Positions 31,590 through 42,599 of a stretch of DNA of 64,000 nt are shown in pieces. Origin of the DNA: Megaustenia siamemsis. Its lineage: Eukaryota > Mollusca > Gastropoda > Stylommatophora > Ariophantidae. The stretch is from positions 9,942,491 through 10,006,490 of the forward strand of contig JAVIAB010000102.1 of NCBI GenBank assembly GCA_032433765.1, read 5' to 3'. The notes beneath the pieces were generated by a model. It was not told where the DNA came from. It saw nothing but the letters and a program-made list of their open reading frames with translations, and searched no databases. The first letter of the stretch is position 1, and each line of letters begins with the position of its first letter. The translations under genes and the position numbers were made by a program.

Positions 31590-31950
31590 TTAGGACATCG
31601 GTTATATAATACACAACAGGTCTGCAATATGCCAAGACCCTAACAATCATATCAATCCTTAGAAACCGAAGGTTAAGATGGCTGGGGTACGTCCAGCGAA
31701 TCGAAGAAAACCGCATTCATAAGCAAATACTATATGGTGAACTAATACACGGAAAAGGACAAATCGGTAGACCTAAACTACGATACAGAAGTATTTGTAA
31801 ATCATCTCCGGGTGACTTTCCGATCTGTGAAAATGACTGGGAACATCAGGCAAGAGATTGCACATCATGGAGAGCCTGTATAAAAAATGTCATAACATCA
31901 TTTGTGGCTGTACCATGGCAAAACATGAAAGAGAAACGACTCATGAAAAA
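31590..31950 (+). mobile_element. LINE family G, C-terminal fragment
   Basis: Encodes LRRLRWLGYVQRIEENRIHK, LYGELIHGKGQIGRPKLRYR and WEHQARDCTSWRACIK. The 'RWLG.V.R......L.G.L..G....GRP.LRY' pattern is the usual tail of another non-LTR family. Confidence 0.7.
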
Positions 31951-32189
31951 AAAGATGGAAACCCTGTGTGTTTGTCAAACATTTGTAGAATCAGCCACTG
32001 GAGAAGCTGTTCGACAAAAACAATCCCCCCACCCCTTTCCACCCCCCCCCCCCAAAAAAAAAAAAATACACAATAGCCTTTAGAAAACCGTCTGACAAAA
32101 ACGAAAAGGGCCATATTTATATAATATACACAGACAAGACATGTCAACTATTTTAACAACAAAATTAGCATATTTTTTAATAAGTAAAG

Positions 32190-32365
32190 TAAGGGTTCCC
32201 TCCACGCCTTTATAGGTGTATGGGGAATATGGTGTTAGTGACCATATTTTTTTATGACCACGGCACATTTTTGGGTGATGTGGTCTGTATCACTCCAGAC
32301 CGCCTTTACTTTCCAAAAAATATCCGTGGTACCCATTTTTAGAGGCTGGGTGAATTCCGGAGCCT
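32190..32365 (-). mobile_element. SINE-1 fragment, diverged
   Basis: 'gtatggggaatatggtgtta', 'gatgtggtctgtatcactcc', 'ggctgggtgaattccgg'. The head is missing. More diverged than other copies. Confidence 0.7.
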
Positions 32366-32729
32366 TGTCATCCTTTTCTTTATTGTTTTTTTCCAGATGA
32401 CCAGTGTATGCATTGAATTATAAGAAGCACCGAATGCAACTGAAGTATAAAAGTTGAAACACCAGTTCTACCGCAACACACAGACTTTCCAAAATGGCTC
32501 CCACAAAACAACAGAAGGCTGTGGAGTACGCGTCGACTACGGAAAGAAATAAACAATTGACTATAAAAATCTTTGTCAAACAGGATAAAATAGTATGAGA
32601 TATTACGTCACCTTTGGTACAAACAAGTATCCTAATATATCACATCAGGGGAAATGGTAATAATTTATTGAAAAAGGTACATTCTGTTTCCAATGTTCTG
32701 TACATTGCAACATCATCTCTGCCTTGAAG
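32366..32729. other. Intergenic, no feature recognised
   Basis: No ORF or repeat landmark seen. Confidence 0.45.
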
Positions 32730-33012
32730 TCATCATCATCATTTAGTGCCGTCCCCGCATAAATCTCAGTTGTACATCTACCATCTGACCTGTTGTTATG
32801 CATTCTATAACTATCATCATCATCATCATCATCGAGTGCCTTCTCCGCATAAATCTCTGTTGTACATCTACCATCTGACCTGTTGTTATGCATTCTATAA
32901 CTATCATCATCATCATCATCGAGTGCCTTCTCCGCATAAATCTCTGTTGTACATCTACCATCTGACCTGTTGTTATGCATTCTATAACTATCATCATCAT
33001 CATCATCATCGA
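32730..33012 (-). repeat. Tandem array of a LINE B 3' end plus flank
   Basis: Three units of about 85 bp, each with a CAT-triplet run, 'gagtgccttctccgca' (LINE B end) and a unique 55-bp flank containing 'ttgtacatctaccatctgac'. The final triplet run leads into a longer LINE B copy. Confidence 0.9.
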
Positions 33013-33370
33013 GTGCCTTCTCCGCAACGAAAGTTGGCTACCCTGGAACGCCATTATGCTCTGTGTCTTGCTTTGATGGTGCAGATTGTCATAGGCTTAT
33101 TTGTCCATCTTTTGATGTTACTCGTACATGCTAGTCTTGGTCTGTCTCTGCTTTTCTTACCTTATATTTTCCCTTCCAATATTACTTTTAGTAGACTGTT
33201 GTTTCTTTTAACATGCCCCAAAAATTTCATTTGTCTTGTTCTAATTGTGTTTAGTAGTTCTCTTTTAATGTTTAGTTTTTTTAAAACTTCATCATTTGTT
33301 TACTTTTCTTTCCATCTAATTCCACCTATTCTTCTATATATCCACATTTCAAAGGCTTCAATTTTCTGTA
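33013..33370 (-). mobile_element. LINE family B, 5'-truncated
   Basis: Minus-strand family B tail from the GGCACTCGATGATG end to the segment encoding the IYRRIG-type box. Confidence 0.78.
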
Positions 33371-33479
33371 AATTAATGCCTTGAATTAAGGACATAAAAC
33401 ATACAACAGGAAAATCAACAAAAACAAAAAAGAGAGGAAAAAAAAACAAAATACGTGGCAATTAGGAGAACGATGATTA

Positions 33480-33755
33480 TCATCATCATCATCATCATCA
33501 TCATGTGCCAAACCGGTTAGCGTATCTACAGTACATCGTTTTAGTTCTGTTGTTGGCTGTTTTAAAGGCTATGACACCAAAGCTATCCAGTATTTTCTTG
33601 CTTTGTCGTCCGCGATCTGTCTTTCCTTTTATTTTGCCGGTTGTAACCAAGTATTCCAACTTTCCTCTGCTCATGATGTGCCCGAAAAATGTTGATTGTT
33701 TCTTTCTGATGTTTTTTAGGAGTTCCCTTTGTATGTTGGCCTATTGGGAGAACGA
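33480..33755 (-). mobile_element. LINE family C, 5'-truncated
   Basis: CAT-triplet 3' end at 33480-33504, then minus-strand codons for the family C tail with a small deletion. Confidence 0.75.
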
Positions 33756-34129
33756 TACAAATTATAAATAAAGAAAGAGAGAACGCAAGTAAAATACAGG
33801 TATCATAGTTTAAATATGTAGGAACAGCATTCTATGACGGTGTCAACATTGATTAAGAAATTAACATTTGGTGCAATCTGGCAATCTAAGTAATGGGACA
33901 GCTATGCCCTCTCTTACAACACCAGGCAGTGCCTGCCACACGCAACCAAACATCTTACACAAAGCGTATTTATCTCCACTCTTATCTTCTTGGTCTAGAT
34001 CCTTACCACGTTGCATAGGGCTCGTGGTGTTTTTGTCGCCATCCTTGTTTATTCTGGCTGAGATGCTCCATCTTGTCTTTGACACCATGTTACAGTGCCA
34101 ACAATGGATACAACAAGTCAGAAAAGAAA
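33756..34129. other. Unassigned, with a 75-codon minus-strand open frame
   Basis: An open frame at 33861-34088 (-) includes KYALCKMFGCVWQALP and ends LPDCTKC. The composition looks protein-like (buried W/F/L pattern) but I do not recognise a family. It could be a remnant of a transposon ORF. Confidence 0.3.
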
Positions 34130-34700
34130 GTTAGTCAGCTCAGGAATGAGATGTCTGAGATAAAAAAAGTTAGTCACCACAGAAATGAGATTTTTGAGAA
34201 AATAAAGTTAGTCACCACAGAAATGAGATTTTTGAGAAAATAAAGTTAGTCACCACAGAAATGAGATTTTTGAGAAAATAAAGTTAGTCACCACAGAAAT
34301 GAGGTGTTTGAGAAAATAAAGTTAGTCACCACAGAAATGAGATGTCTGAGAAAAGAAAGTTAGTCACCACATAAATGAGATGTTTGAGAAAAGAAAGTTA
34401 GTCACCACAGAAATGAGATGTCTGAGAAAAGAAAGTTAGTCACCACATAAATGAGATGTTTGAGAAAAGAAAGTTAGTCACCACAGAAATGAGATTTTTG
34501 AGAAAAGAAAGTTAGTCACCACAGAAATGAGATGTCTGAGAAAAGAAAGTTAGTCACCACAGAAATGAGATTTTTGTGAAACGAAAGTAAGACAACACAG
34601 AAATGGGATTTTTTATAAAAGAAAGTTAGCACAGAAATGGGATTTTTGATAAATGAAAGTTAGACAACACAGAAATGGGATTTTTGGGAAAAAGCTGTGA
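34130..34700 (+). repeat. 38-bp minisatellite
   Basis: About 14 units of 'aaagttagtcaccacagaaa' plus 'tgagatttttgagaaa'. Sub-variants (gatgtctgagaaaag / gatttttgagaaaat) alternate in blocks. Confidence 0.92.
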
Positions 34701-34734
34701 CCAGAAGTGACAGAATCAGAAACGATGTTATATG

Positions 34735-34835
34735 GTGAAAGTTGATCTACTATAAGAGAAAGTTGAACTATTATAAGAGAAAGTTGAACTATTATAAAAG
34801 AAAGTTGAAATATTACAAGAGAAAGTTGAACTAAT
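34735..34835 (+). repeat. 21-bp repeat
   Basis: Four units of 'gttgaactattataagagaaa'-type sequence, cut as 'gttgaactattat' + 'aagagaaa'. Confidence 0.85.
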
Positions 34836-34879
34836 GTTGAATTAAATACAAAGATAAGAAATGCAATGGATTCTTATTA

Positions 34880-35060
34880 AGTGAAGGTAGTGTCTAGTGT
34901 TTGCTATATCTTAAAATCCATACACAAACGAGAAGGTCACATAGCTCGAGGAAGACCCAATCTACGTTGGAGTGAGAAACTCTACAACAATATCAGGTAT
35001 CTATTACTGAGGCTGTCAGAAAAGCAAGAACCGGAATATTGTTTCTCCCTCGACATCTGA
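34880..35060 (+). mobile_element. LINE fragment, unlabelled
   Basis: Encodes REGHIARGRPNLRWSEKLYN, a GRP..RW motif as at the end of non-LTR polymerases. Short and isolated. Confidence 0.4.
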
Positions 35061-35231
35061 AGTGGCAAAACAGAAAGAAAATAATGACAACGAAATTGCA
35101 TTCTCCTCATTCTTAGAACTGATCTTCCATGAAAGTGGTTTCAATTTGTAATCTTACATAAACATGTAAATTATCAAGGTAAATATATTTGAGTAATAGT
35201 TGTATTAAAGTATAGAAAAAGCTTTTCAAAA

Positions 35232-35575
35232 GTCCGGCTTGTTGCAGGAGCTACTGAGTTTAATGTTCTGTGCACACCGTGAGCTGTGACTTTCATCCGC
35301 ATCGTGTTTCGATATTCAGATTGATTACGATGAATGATGATATCGTATGACGAAGGACAGTTCGGTTGCGTTAACTTTCTTGGCGGCTACGCCTTTTGTC
35401 GTTGCTGTAGCTGTTATGATGTGGACTGTAGCTTCATTTCTTTGTTTGGATCCTTCAATGAGATGAGATGTAAATTCAGATGATTCCACTGGCACGGGCG
35501 GTTGAGCAATTATGGATTTTAATTCGTTTGATACCGGGGCCTTCGACTAACTACAACTACTACAATGCTTTTGAG
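35232..35575 (-). mobile_element. Element Z copy 4
   Basis: Reverse orientation: 'gtccggcttgttgcaggagc' at the left, 'ggcacgggcggttgagcaa' and 'ataccggggccttcgacta' at the right. It lies just beyond the P450 3' end. Confidence 0.78.
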
Positions 35576-35631
35576 AGAACAAAATATGGAGAAAAAAATA
35601 ATAGAAATATATTTTAAAATACTTTAACATT

Positions 35632-35637
35632 TTTATT
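35632..35637 (-). terminator. Likely poly(A) signal of the P450 gene
   Basis: AATAAA on the minus strand about 260 nt after the P450 stop codon, a normal 3' UTR length. Confidence 0.45.
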
Positions 35638-35895
35638 AAAATTTCGCTTTTTCTTGTGATACTTTCATCCTTCAGCAAATATATTTTAACAATGCTCTTT
35701 TAACTTCTTGTGATCAGCTTGAATGTGTAAACATAAGGATTAAAAGGTTTACATGTAATGCTTCTGAAACAAACAAAATAGCAAGACATAATGTACATCA
35801 TACAGTTAGTGGTAAATACGTGATATAAATATATAAGGTTTTTTTTTCCAATTAGCAAATTCATTATATTTCAAGGTATAAAACAAAAATTGTGA

Positions 35896-36015
35896 TTAGT
35901 CGTTAAGTTTAGTAAACTTGAATTTGATTGGTTTCTCTGACTCGATTAAAACTGAGTAGATGAATTTCATGTTCTGAGATTCAGGTTCGACATCAATTTT
36001 CAGTTTCTGCAAGGT
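35896..36015 (-). CDS. Cytochrome P450, mitochondrial clan, last exon
   Basis: Minus-strand exon of 39 codons plus stop (stop codon 35896-35898). The acceptor TCTCTATTTCAG lies at 36016 and beyond, and phase 0 joins the heme exon. It encodes TLQKLKIDVEPESQNMKFIY, then a hydrophobic strand, and ends KPIKFKFTKLND. This matches the P450 C-terminal beta-sheet, where mitochondrial-type enzymes end in P-[LI]-x-F-K-F. The likely role is oxidation of a lipophilic substrate with electrons from adrenodoxin; the substrate is unknown. A poly(A) signal follows about 260 nt downstream. Confidence 0.85.
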   Translation of the reverse strand, partial: TLQKLKIDVEPESQNMKFIYSVLIESEKPIKFKFTKLND

Positions 36016-36119
36016 CTGAAATAGAGAGAGGACTGTGTGAATTAGAAGTCAGGTACAAGTGGCTGGGCAGTTAAATGTAAGATAGATCTACAGGTAGACC
36101 TGACCTAAAAAAATTATCC

Positions 36120-36290
36120 TGGAAAATAAAATCCGGATGAAATATAAATATAAAACTATCACCTACAATAAGGAGAAAATGGTAAGCATATGTTGGCCAT
36201 GTGATGAGAAGAGACAAGAGACTTTTACAACAAGCCTTCAAATGAGAGAATACAAATGTCAGATAAGAAGAGGTCGACCTAAATAAACTT
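36120..36290 (+). mobile_element. LINE fragment, unlabelled
   Basis: Encodes a 'VGHVMRRDKRLLQQAF'-like stretch and RGRPK. A degenerate non-LTR tail of a family distinct from A-J. Confidence 0.45.
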
Positions 36291-36297
36291 TATAACT

Positions 36298-36329
<32 letters not shown>

Positions 36330-36331
<2 letters not shown>

Positions 36332-36500
36332 GGTACGATGCCTGCTGGCGTAAGGGATCATGTCTTTCCACAACATTTGATCTCGACAGTTAATTATCAT
36401 TTCTGTTGTTGACCTTCTGCCAAGCCATTCTCTTAAGCTGTCTGGTATCTTTTCTCTTTGCTTCCATCTATCTCTTCGCCCCTCAATTTTCCATAGTTGA
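36330..36500 (-). mobile_element. LINE family A, short 3' fragment
   Basis: Preceded by a (CAT)n run at 36300-36328, then the family A terminal codons KIPDSLREWLGRRSTTEM on the minus strand. Confidence 0.78.
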
Positions 36501-37044
36501 CACAAGTAAGTAATTGTAATGCGCAATCATAACTATATCCTGAACCGTAGCCTCGAAATAAATTGGCGAGGTGACAAAGATTTCGATGCTGTTCGTAAAC
36601 CTACAGCCCAGGTACGACTACCGGATCTTCCTGCTAGTCTAGAGGTATGTTGTCTAAATTGAGGAATGCTACAAGGAGAAGACTTGTGAACCCGTTTATT
36701 GCTGAGGGGAGGTGGGAGGGGGAGGTTAATTTGAGGGCGCTTATGGATAGTTGATCTAACTATTCAATATTTGTAAAAAGTGAGTTCATTGAACATATCT
36801 TGAAAGTGTATCTTTTGACCACTTTCACGGTGTCTAACTTTATACAGCTAACCATAAAATATATTTGTCAGTCGGTAGTTTGGCACGCGGACTATATGAC
36901 CTGCCAACCGTGTCTGTGCTTGTATCAGAATAGTGACAAAACTGAGAATATAAGCTCAGTCCAAAACGACTGTTTCTGTCATCTTCTATTCCCATTAAAC
37001 GTCCTTGAACTTCCCAAGGCAATCTTTGTGGTGACCATTTAACT

Positions 37045-37207
37045 TATACATCATCATCAGGTCGCATGTCCTTTGCTGAACGTTGCATTCACTACAACCA
37101 GTCTGAAAGAATCTCTATCTCTAGCCAGATCAACCAGTTTTAATGGTATCATCTGCAAGGTCTCTTTAGTGTCTTGAAACAACCTTCTTCTTGGTCCGCC
37201 CATGATG
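37045..37207 (-). mobile_element. LINE family H 3' end, unexpanded copy
   Basis: The minus strand encodes GGPRRRLFQDTKETLQMIPL, VDLARDRDSFRLVVVNATFS and KGHAT with a stop, then a GATGATG tail. 'tttaacttatacat' occurs at both the left (37039) and right (37207) boundary, so this copy is tandemly duplicated with the next. Confidence 0.8.
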
Positions 37208-39045
37208 TTTAACTTATACATTATCATCAGGTCGCATGTCCTTTGCTGAACGTTGCATTCACTACAGCCAGTCAGAAAGAATCTCTGTCTCTAGCCAGAT
37301 CAACCACTTATAATGGTAATCTCTGTCTCTAGCCAGATCAACCACTTATAATGGTAATCTCTGTCTCTAGCCAGATTAACGACTTATAATGGTAATCTCT
37401 GTCTCTAGCCAGATCAACCACTTATAATGGTAATCTCTGTCTCTAGCCAGATCAACCACTTATAATGGTAATCTCTGTCTCTAGCCAGATCAACGACTTA
37501 TAATGGTAATCTCTGTCTCTAGCCAGATCAACCACTTATATAGGTAATCTCTGTCTCTAGCCAGATCAACCACTTATAATGGTAATCTCTGTCTCTAGCC
37601 AGTCAACCACTTATAATGGTAATCTCTGTCTCTAGCCAGATCAACCACTTATAATGGTAATCTCTGTCTCTAGCCAGATCAACCACTTATAATGGTAATT
37701 TCTGTCTCTAGCCAGATCAACCACTTATAATGGTAATCTCTGTCTCTAGCCGGATTAACGACTTATAATGGTAATCTCTGTCTCTAGCCAGATCAACGAC
37801 TTATAATGGTAATCTCTGTCTCTAGCCAGATCAGCCACTTATAATGGTAATCTCTGTCTCTAGCCAGATCAACCACTTATAATGGTAATCTCTGTCTCTA
37901 GCCAGTCAACCACTTATAATGGTAATCTCTGTCTCTAGCCAGATCAACCACTTATAATGGTAATCTCTGTCTCTAGCCAGATCAACCACTTATAATGGTA
38001 ATCTCTGTCTCTAGCCAGATCAACCACTTATAATGGTAATCTCTGTCTCTAGCCAGATTAACGACTTATAATGGTAATCTCTGTCTCTAGCCAGATCAAC
38101 GACTTATAATGGTAATCTCTGTCTCTAGCCAGATCAACCACTTATAATGGTAATCTCTGTCTCTAGCCAGATCAACGACTTATAATGGTAATCTCTGACT
38201 CTAGCCAGATCAACCACTTATAATGGTAATCTCTGTCTCTAGCCAGATCAACCACTTATAATGGTAATCTCTGTCTCTAGCCAGATCAACCACTTATAAT
38301 GGTAATCTCTGTCTCTAGCCAGATCAACCACTTATAATGGTAATCTCTGTCTCTAGCCAGTCAACCACTTATAATGGTAATCTCTGTCTCTAGCCAGATC
38401 AACCACTTATAATGGTAATCTCTGTCTCTAGCCAGATCAACCACTTATAATGGTAATCTCTGTCTCTAGCCAGATCAACCACTTATAATGGTAATCTCTG
38501 TCTCTACCCAGATTAACGACTTATAATGGTAATCTCTGTCTCTAGCCAGATCAACGACTTATAATGGTAATCTCTGTCTCTAGCCAGATCAACCACTTAT
38601 AATGGTAATCTCTGTCTCTAGCCAGTTCAACCACTTATAATGGTAATCTCTGTCTCTAGCCAGTCAACCACTTATAATGGTAATCTCTGTCTCTAGCCAG
38701 ATCAACCACTTATAATGGTAATCTCTGTCTCTAGCCAGATCAACCACTTATAATGGTAATCTCTGTCTCTAGCCAGATCAACCACTTATAATGGTAATCT
38801 CTGTCTCTAGCCAGATTAACGACTTATAATGGTAATCTCTGTCTCTAGCCAGATCAACGACTTATAATGGTAATCTCTGTCTCTTGCCAGATCAACCACT
38901 TATAATGGTAATCTCTGTCTCTAGCCAGATCAACGACTTATAATGGTAATCTCTGTCTCTAGCCAGATCAACCACTTATAATGGTATGATCTTCAAGGTC
39001 TCTTTAATGTCTTGAAACCACCTTCTTCTTGGTCCGCCCCTGATG
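37208..39045 (-). mobile_element. LINE family H 3' end, expanded copy
   Basis: The same end as 37045-37207, but the codons for the VDLARDRDS region have expanded into the 38-bp array. The right part (38990-39045) again encodes the GPRRRWFQDIKET segment. Confidence 0.8.
37281..38986 (-). repeat. 38-bp minisatellite from LINE H
   Basis: About 45 units of 'ggtaatctctgtctctagcc' plus 'agatcaaccacttataat'. Some units have ccagtcaacc (2 bp shorter) or gattaacgac. Variants recur in a fixed order, which suggests higher-order duplication of several units at once. Confidence 0.95.
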
Positions 39046-39049
39046 TTCA

Positions 39050-39130
39050 ACATACACATATAAAACATACACATATAAAACAAACTCATATAAAACAAAC
39101 TCATATAAAACAAACTCATATAAAACAAAA
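39050..39130 (+). repeat. 15-bp repeat next to P450 donor
   Basis: About five units of 'acaaactcatataaa', about 25 bp from the minus-strand splice donor of the heme exon. Confidence 0.9.
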
Positions 39131-39154
39131 TCATATACAGAAAAAAAACAAAAC

Positions 39155-39331
39155 CTTAGCAGCTGCCAGAAACATTTCCTGCTCAGCAAATCGGCGACCT
39201 ACGCAGTTTCTCGGCCCGTACCCAAAGGGTAAAGATGCCATCTTGGGAATATCTTCTTGTTCACCGTCTGAAGACCGTAGCCATCTCTCGGGAATGAACT
39301 TATCCGGGTTGGCGAAGTAGACTTGACAAGA
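39155..39331 (-). CDS. Cytochrome P450, heme-binding exon
   Basis: Minus-strand exon of 59 codons, phase 0 at both ends as modelled (acceptor CCCTAAG, donor GTTTTG, both weak). It begins [20 protein letters not shown], containing the PERW motif of the meander, and continues with [20 protein letters not shown]. The heme loop [12 protein letters not shown] carries the axial Cys, and GRRFAEQE is typical of mitochondrial-clan P450s. The exon is intact. An alternative acceptor 9 nt further in (CAAG) is possible. Because the preceding exon at 44120 ends just after the GGYKVPAG segment, about 10-14 residues normally between the two are missing; a short exon probably lies unrecognised between 39332 and 44119. 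Confidence 0.9.
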
Positions 39332-39368
39332 CTTAGGGTTGTGTAAACAGATTAAATTCTAGAATGAA

Positions 39369-39897
39369 AAAGATGATCTTTACGTTCACGTTGCAAGCAA
39401 TTATTATTTTTAAATACCGGAACCTAACGTGTGGAATATCATCATCATGTACCATACCGGTTGGCGTAGGCGATCATGTCCTTCCACAATCTTCTATCTA
39501 CAGTCCATCGTATCAGTTCTGTTGTTGACTGTTTTCCATGCCACGACACCAAGCTATTTTCTCTCTTTGTCGTCCGCGATCTCTCTTTCCTTTTATTTTG
39601 CCAGTTGTAACCAAGTATTCCAACTTTCCTCTTCTCATGATGTGCCCGAAAAATGTTGACTGTTTCTTTCTGATGTTTTTTAGGAGCTGCCTTTTTGTGA
39701 ACTTCCTCATTGGTCTTTTTAGCTGTACAGAGAATTTTCAACATTCTTCTGAGAAATCCCATCTCTGTGGCCTCTAATCGTCTTTTCATTTGTTTCTCTA
39801 CTGTCCTTGATTCCCTTCCATAGGTCAGAATTGGCTCTATACAGCACCGATGAACTCTCTTTCTCATTTCTATTGACATAGATTTGTTGCATAAGAT
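39369..39897 (-). mobile_element. LINE family C with 18-bp target-site duplication
   Basis: A perfect duplication ATTAAATTCTAGAATGAA at 39351-39368 and 39898-39915 bounds the insertion. The minus strand encodes CNKSMSIEMRKRVHRCCIEP, MKRRLEATEMGFLRRMLK and a DRGRQREK-type tail. Other family C copies end at the ATG-triplet run; here about 65 extra bp (39369-39435) lie between that run and the duplication. Confidence 0.85.
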
Positions 39898-39934
39898 ATT
39901 AAATTCTAGAATGAAATATAACACATTTTTTTTT

Positions 39935-40190
39935 AAAAGTAAAGAGCCCCCGTCACGCCAAGTGGCGTATAGGGAATATGGTGTTATTGACCATAAATTT
40001 TACAAATCTTCAGCACATGATTTTTGGAGTAATGTGGTCGGTATTACGCCCGTGCCGCTTTACTTTCCCAGAAAAAAATCCTGTACCCATTTAAGGCTGG
40101 GTGAACCCGGAAGCCGTCGATTGGGATCGAACCCTAACCCTTGTCCTTTGTAGTCCAGTTCACTAACCACTGAGATATCGCGGCTCCCTA
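39935..40190 (-). mobile_element. SINE-1, full length
   Basis: Tail 'cgtcacgccaagtggcgta' at the left, the minus-strand boxes GATTGGGATCGAACCC and AGATATCGCGGCTCCC at the right. It lies about 20 bp from the LINE C insertion. Confidence 0.88.
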
Positions 40191-40555
40191 CTTGTGCTCT
40201 AGCCGATGATTAAAGGAATACGCTTATTTGTCATCCGACACCGAGAGGACATTTAGTGAGCGTAGATGACATGTGATTTCGTTTGTTCTGGAACAGTGAT
40301 ATTTGCGCCTTTCGGCTCAATACATCCGACATCAGCAAGGCTTTTGTGAGTACCGGGTTGATTTCTCTCTTGATTCCTACTCATTTAGTTATGCTGGACT
40401 AGTTAGTCTGTTTCTACGGTCACCACGAAGAGGTGGAGTATGGTTTAGATAGCTCTTGTTCACCGATCCTCATGCAAGCCATCAGCTATGGTTCGTTGAC
40501 AGTTTTCAGCTCTGTTGCTCATCGTGGCCTAATCAAGTTCTTTTAACTTATTTAA
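40191..40555. other. P450 intron sequence, unassigned
   Basis: Mixed composition; probable old interspersed repeat. I looked for a short P450 exon here and saw none. Confidence 0.4.
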
Positions 40556-40559
40556 TGAC

Positions 40560-41095
40560 CATAAACAAAAAAATAGGAATGGCAAAAAGTAATTTTAATG
40601 CCATGAAAAATATACTTACATCAAAACAAATAACACCAGGGCTAAATCAAAGAATAGCAAAATGTTTTATCTTCTCAACATTTCTATATGGTTCAGAAAC
40701 ATCGACATTATATAAGAAAACAGAACAGAGAATTGGAGCCTTTGAAATATGGATTTATAGAAGAATAGGTAGAATTGAATTGAAAGAAAAGAGAACAAAC
40801 TATGAATTCTTAAAACAACTAAAAATGAAAAGAGAACTACTAAACACAATTAGAACAAAACAAATGCGATTTTTGGGCCATGTTAAAAGACACAACAGCC
40901 TAATAAAAGTAATCTTGGAAGGGGAAATTCAGGTAAAAGAGGCAGAGGCAGACCAACACTAACGTGAACGAGTAACATCAAAAGATGGACAAGTCAGTCT
41001 ATGACAATCTGCACCATCAAAGCAAGAGACAGAGTGAAATGGCGCTCCATGATAGCCAACCTTCTTTGCGGAGGTGGCACTCGATGATGATGAAT
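40560..41095 (+). mobile_element. LINE family B, 3' portion
   Basis: Encodes KSNFNAMKNILTSKQITPG, FLYGSETSTLYKKTEQRIGA, FEIWIYRRIGRIELKEK and KMKRELLNTIRTKQMRFLGH. A frameshift near 40940 precedes the terminal codons; the end is 'ggcactcgatgatgatga'. Confidence 0.82.
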
Positions 41096-41564
41096 GGCTA
41101 TAACATTAGAGTAGGAACTGGTAGCATCTTCTTCATCGTTCAAGTCTTGTGTTCATGCGAACTTGATTCTTTGTCTTGTTTCACGAAGGTAGGGCATGAA
41201 CAACATCACGACACACGATGATCTGGTCGCACGGTCAGTACTCTTATTTGCCTGTGAGTCCTGATTTTCCCCCTAAACCTGCGCTGTGGCTGACACACTT
41301 CGTCTCCGGCAGTCTGGATATAAATTTGACTTAGGAATTTTCTATCTCGTGGATGCCTACCAAAGCAATTGGGCCCACTCTGTCCGTGGTTACTGTCTGG
41401 GTGTTCGTCCATAGCATACTTTCTCAGAACTGGTAGCTATTTTAGTTGTGAATTACTTATAAAAATATATCTCTTAATTACTTAAATATAGTTAATTACT
41501 TAAATATATCTCACAATTACATATAAAAACTTCTCTAAATTACCTGTAAAATATATCTCTTAAA
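41096..41564. other. P450 intron sequence, unassigned
   Basis: No convincing exon; AT-rich from 41450. Confidence 0.4.
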
Positions 41565-41566
41565 TA

Positions 41567-41619
<53 letters not shown>
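41565..41619. repeat. (TA)n microsatellite
   Basis: Pure TA dinucleotide for about 50 bp. Confidence 0.95.
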
Positions 41620-41621
<2 letters not shown>

Positions 41622-41639
41622 AAATAACTAATACAAACA

Positions 41640-42060
41640 TATCTTTATAACATATAAAATATCTCTCCAAATTACTTATAAAATATCTCTCCAAATTACT
41701 TATAAAATATCTCTCCAAATTACTTATAAAATATCTCTCCAAATTACTTATAAAATATCTCTCCAAATTACTTATAAAATATCTCTCCAAATTACTTATA
41801 AAATATTTCTCTCCAAATTACTTATAAAATATTTCTCTCCAAATTACTTATAAAATATCTCTCCAAATTACTTATAAAATATTTCTCTCCAAATTACTTA
41901 TAAAATATCGCTCCAAATTACTTATAAAATATTTCTCTCCAAATTACTTATAAAATATCTCTCCAAATTACTTATAAAATGTTTCTCTCCAAATTACTTA
42001 TAAAATATCTCTCCAAATTACTTATAAAATATCTCTCCAAATTACTTATAAAATATATCT
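41640..42060 (+). repeat. 24-26 bp minisatellite
   Basis: About 17 units of 'aaatatctctccaaattact' plus 'tata'; a TT-insertion variant (aaatatttctctcc) is interspersed. Confidence 0.93.
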
Positions 42061-42124
42061 CTCAATTACATCTAAAATACTTATTTTTGGACTTTAAAAA
42101 CCACTAAAAATCCCTGTTATAGTT

Positions 42125-42595
42125 AGGCAACAGTCACTAAGATAAACAACACTCGCTGAGACAGACAATACTCACTAAGATAAACAACACTCACTGATTC
42201 AGACAACATTCACTGAGCTGAGACAGTCAATGCTCACTAAAGCACACAACATGCACTGAGACACACATCACTCGCTGAGACAGACAGCACTCACTGAGAC
42301 AGATAACACTCAGTGAGAAAACGTTCACTGAGACAGATAGCATCATTGAGACAGACAACACTCACTGAGACAACGTTCACTGAGACAGATAGCATCATTG
42401 AGACAGACAACACTCACTGAGACAACGTTCACTGAGACAGATAACACTCACTGAGACAGATAACACTCACTGAGATAGACAACACTCACTGAGATAGATA
42501 GCACTCACTGAGACAGACACCACTCACTGAGACAAATAACACTCACTGAGACAGACAACACTCACTAAGACAGAAAACACTCACTGAGACTGACA
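42125..42595 (+). repeat. 18-20 bp degenerate repeat (CACTCACTGAGACAGACAA)
   Basis: About 24 degenerate units. They run directly into the truncated mariner sequence at about 42600. Confidence 0.9.
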
Positions 42596-42599
42596 ATCT

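Noticed and set aside
32746..33384. 212-codon frame with His runs
   Set aside because: The His runs come from CAT triplets at LINE 3' ends; the rest is antisense LINE B.
40441..41460. Candidate site of the missing P450 exon
   Set aside because: Minus-strand translation in three frames by eye gave no stretch fitting the fold between GGYKVPAG and PERW with splice borders.
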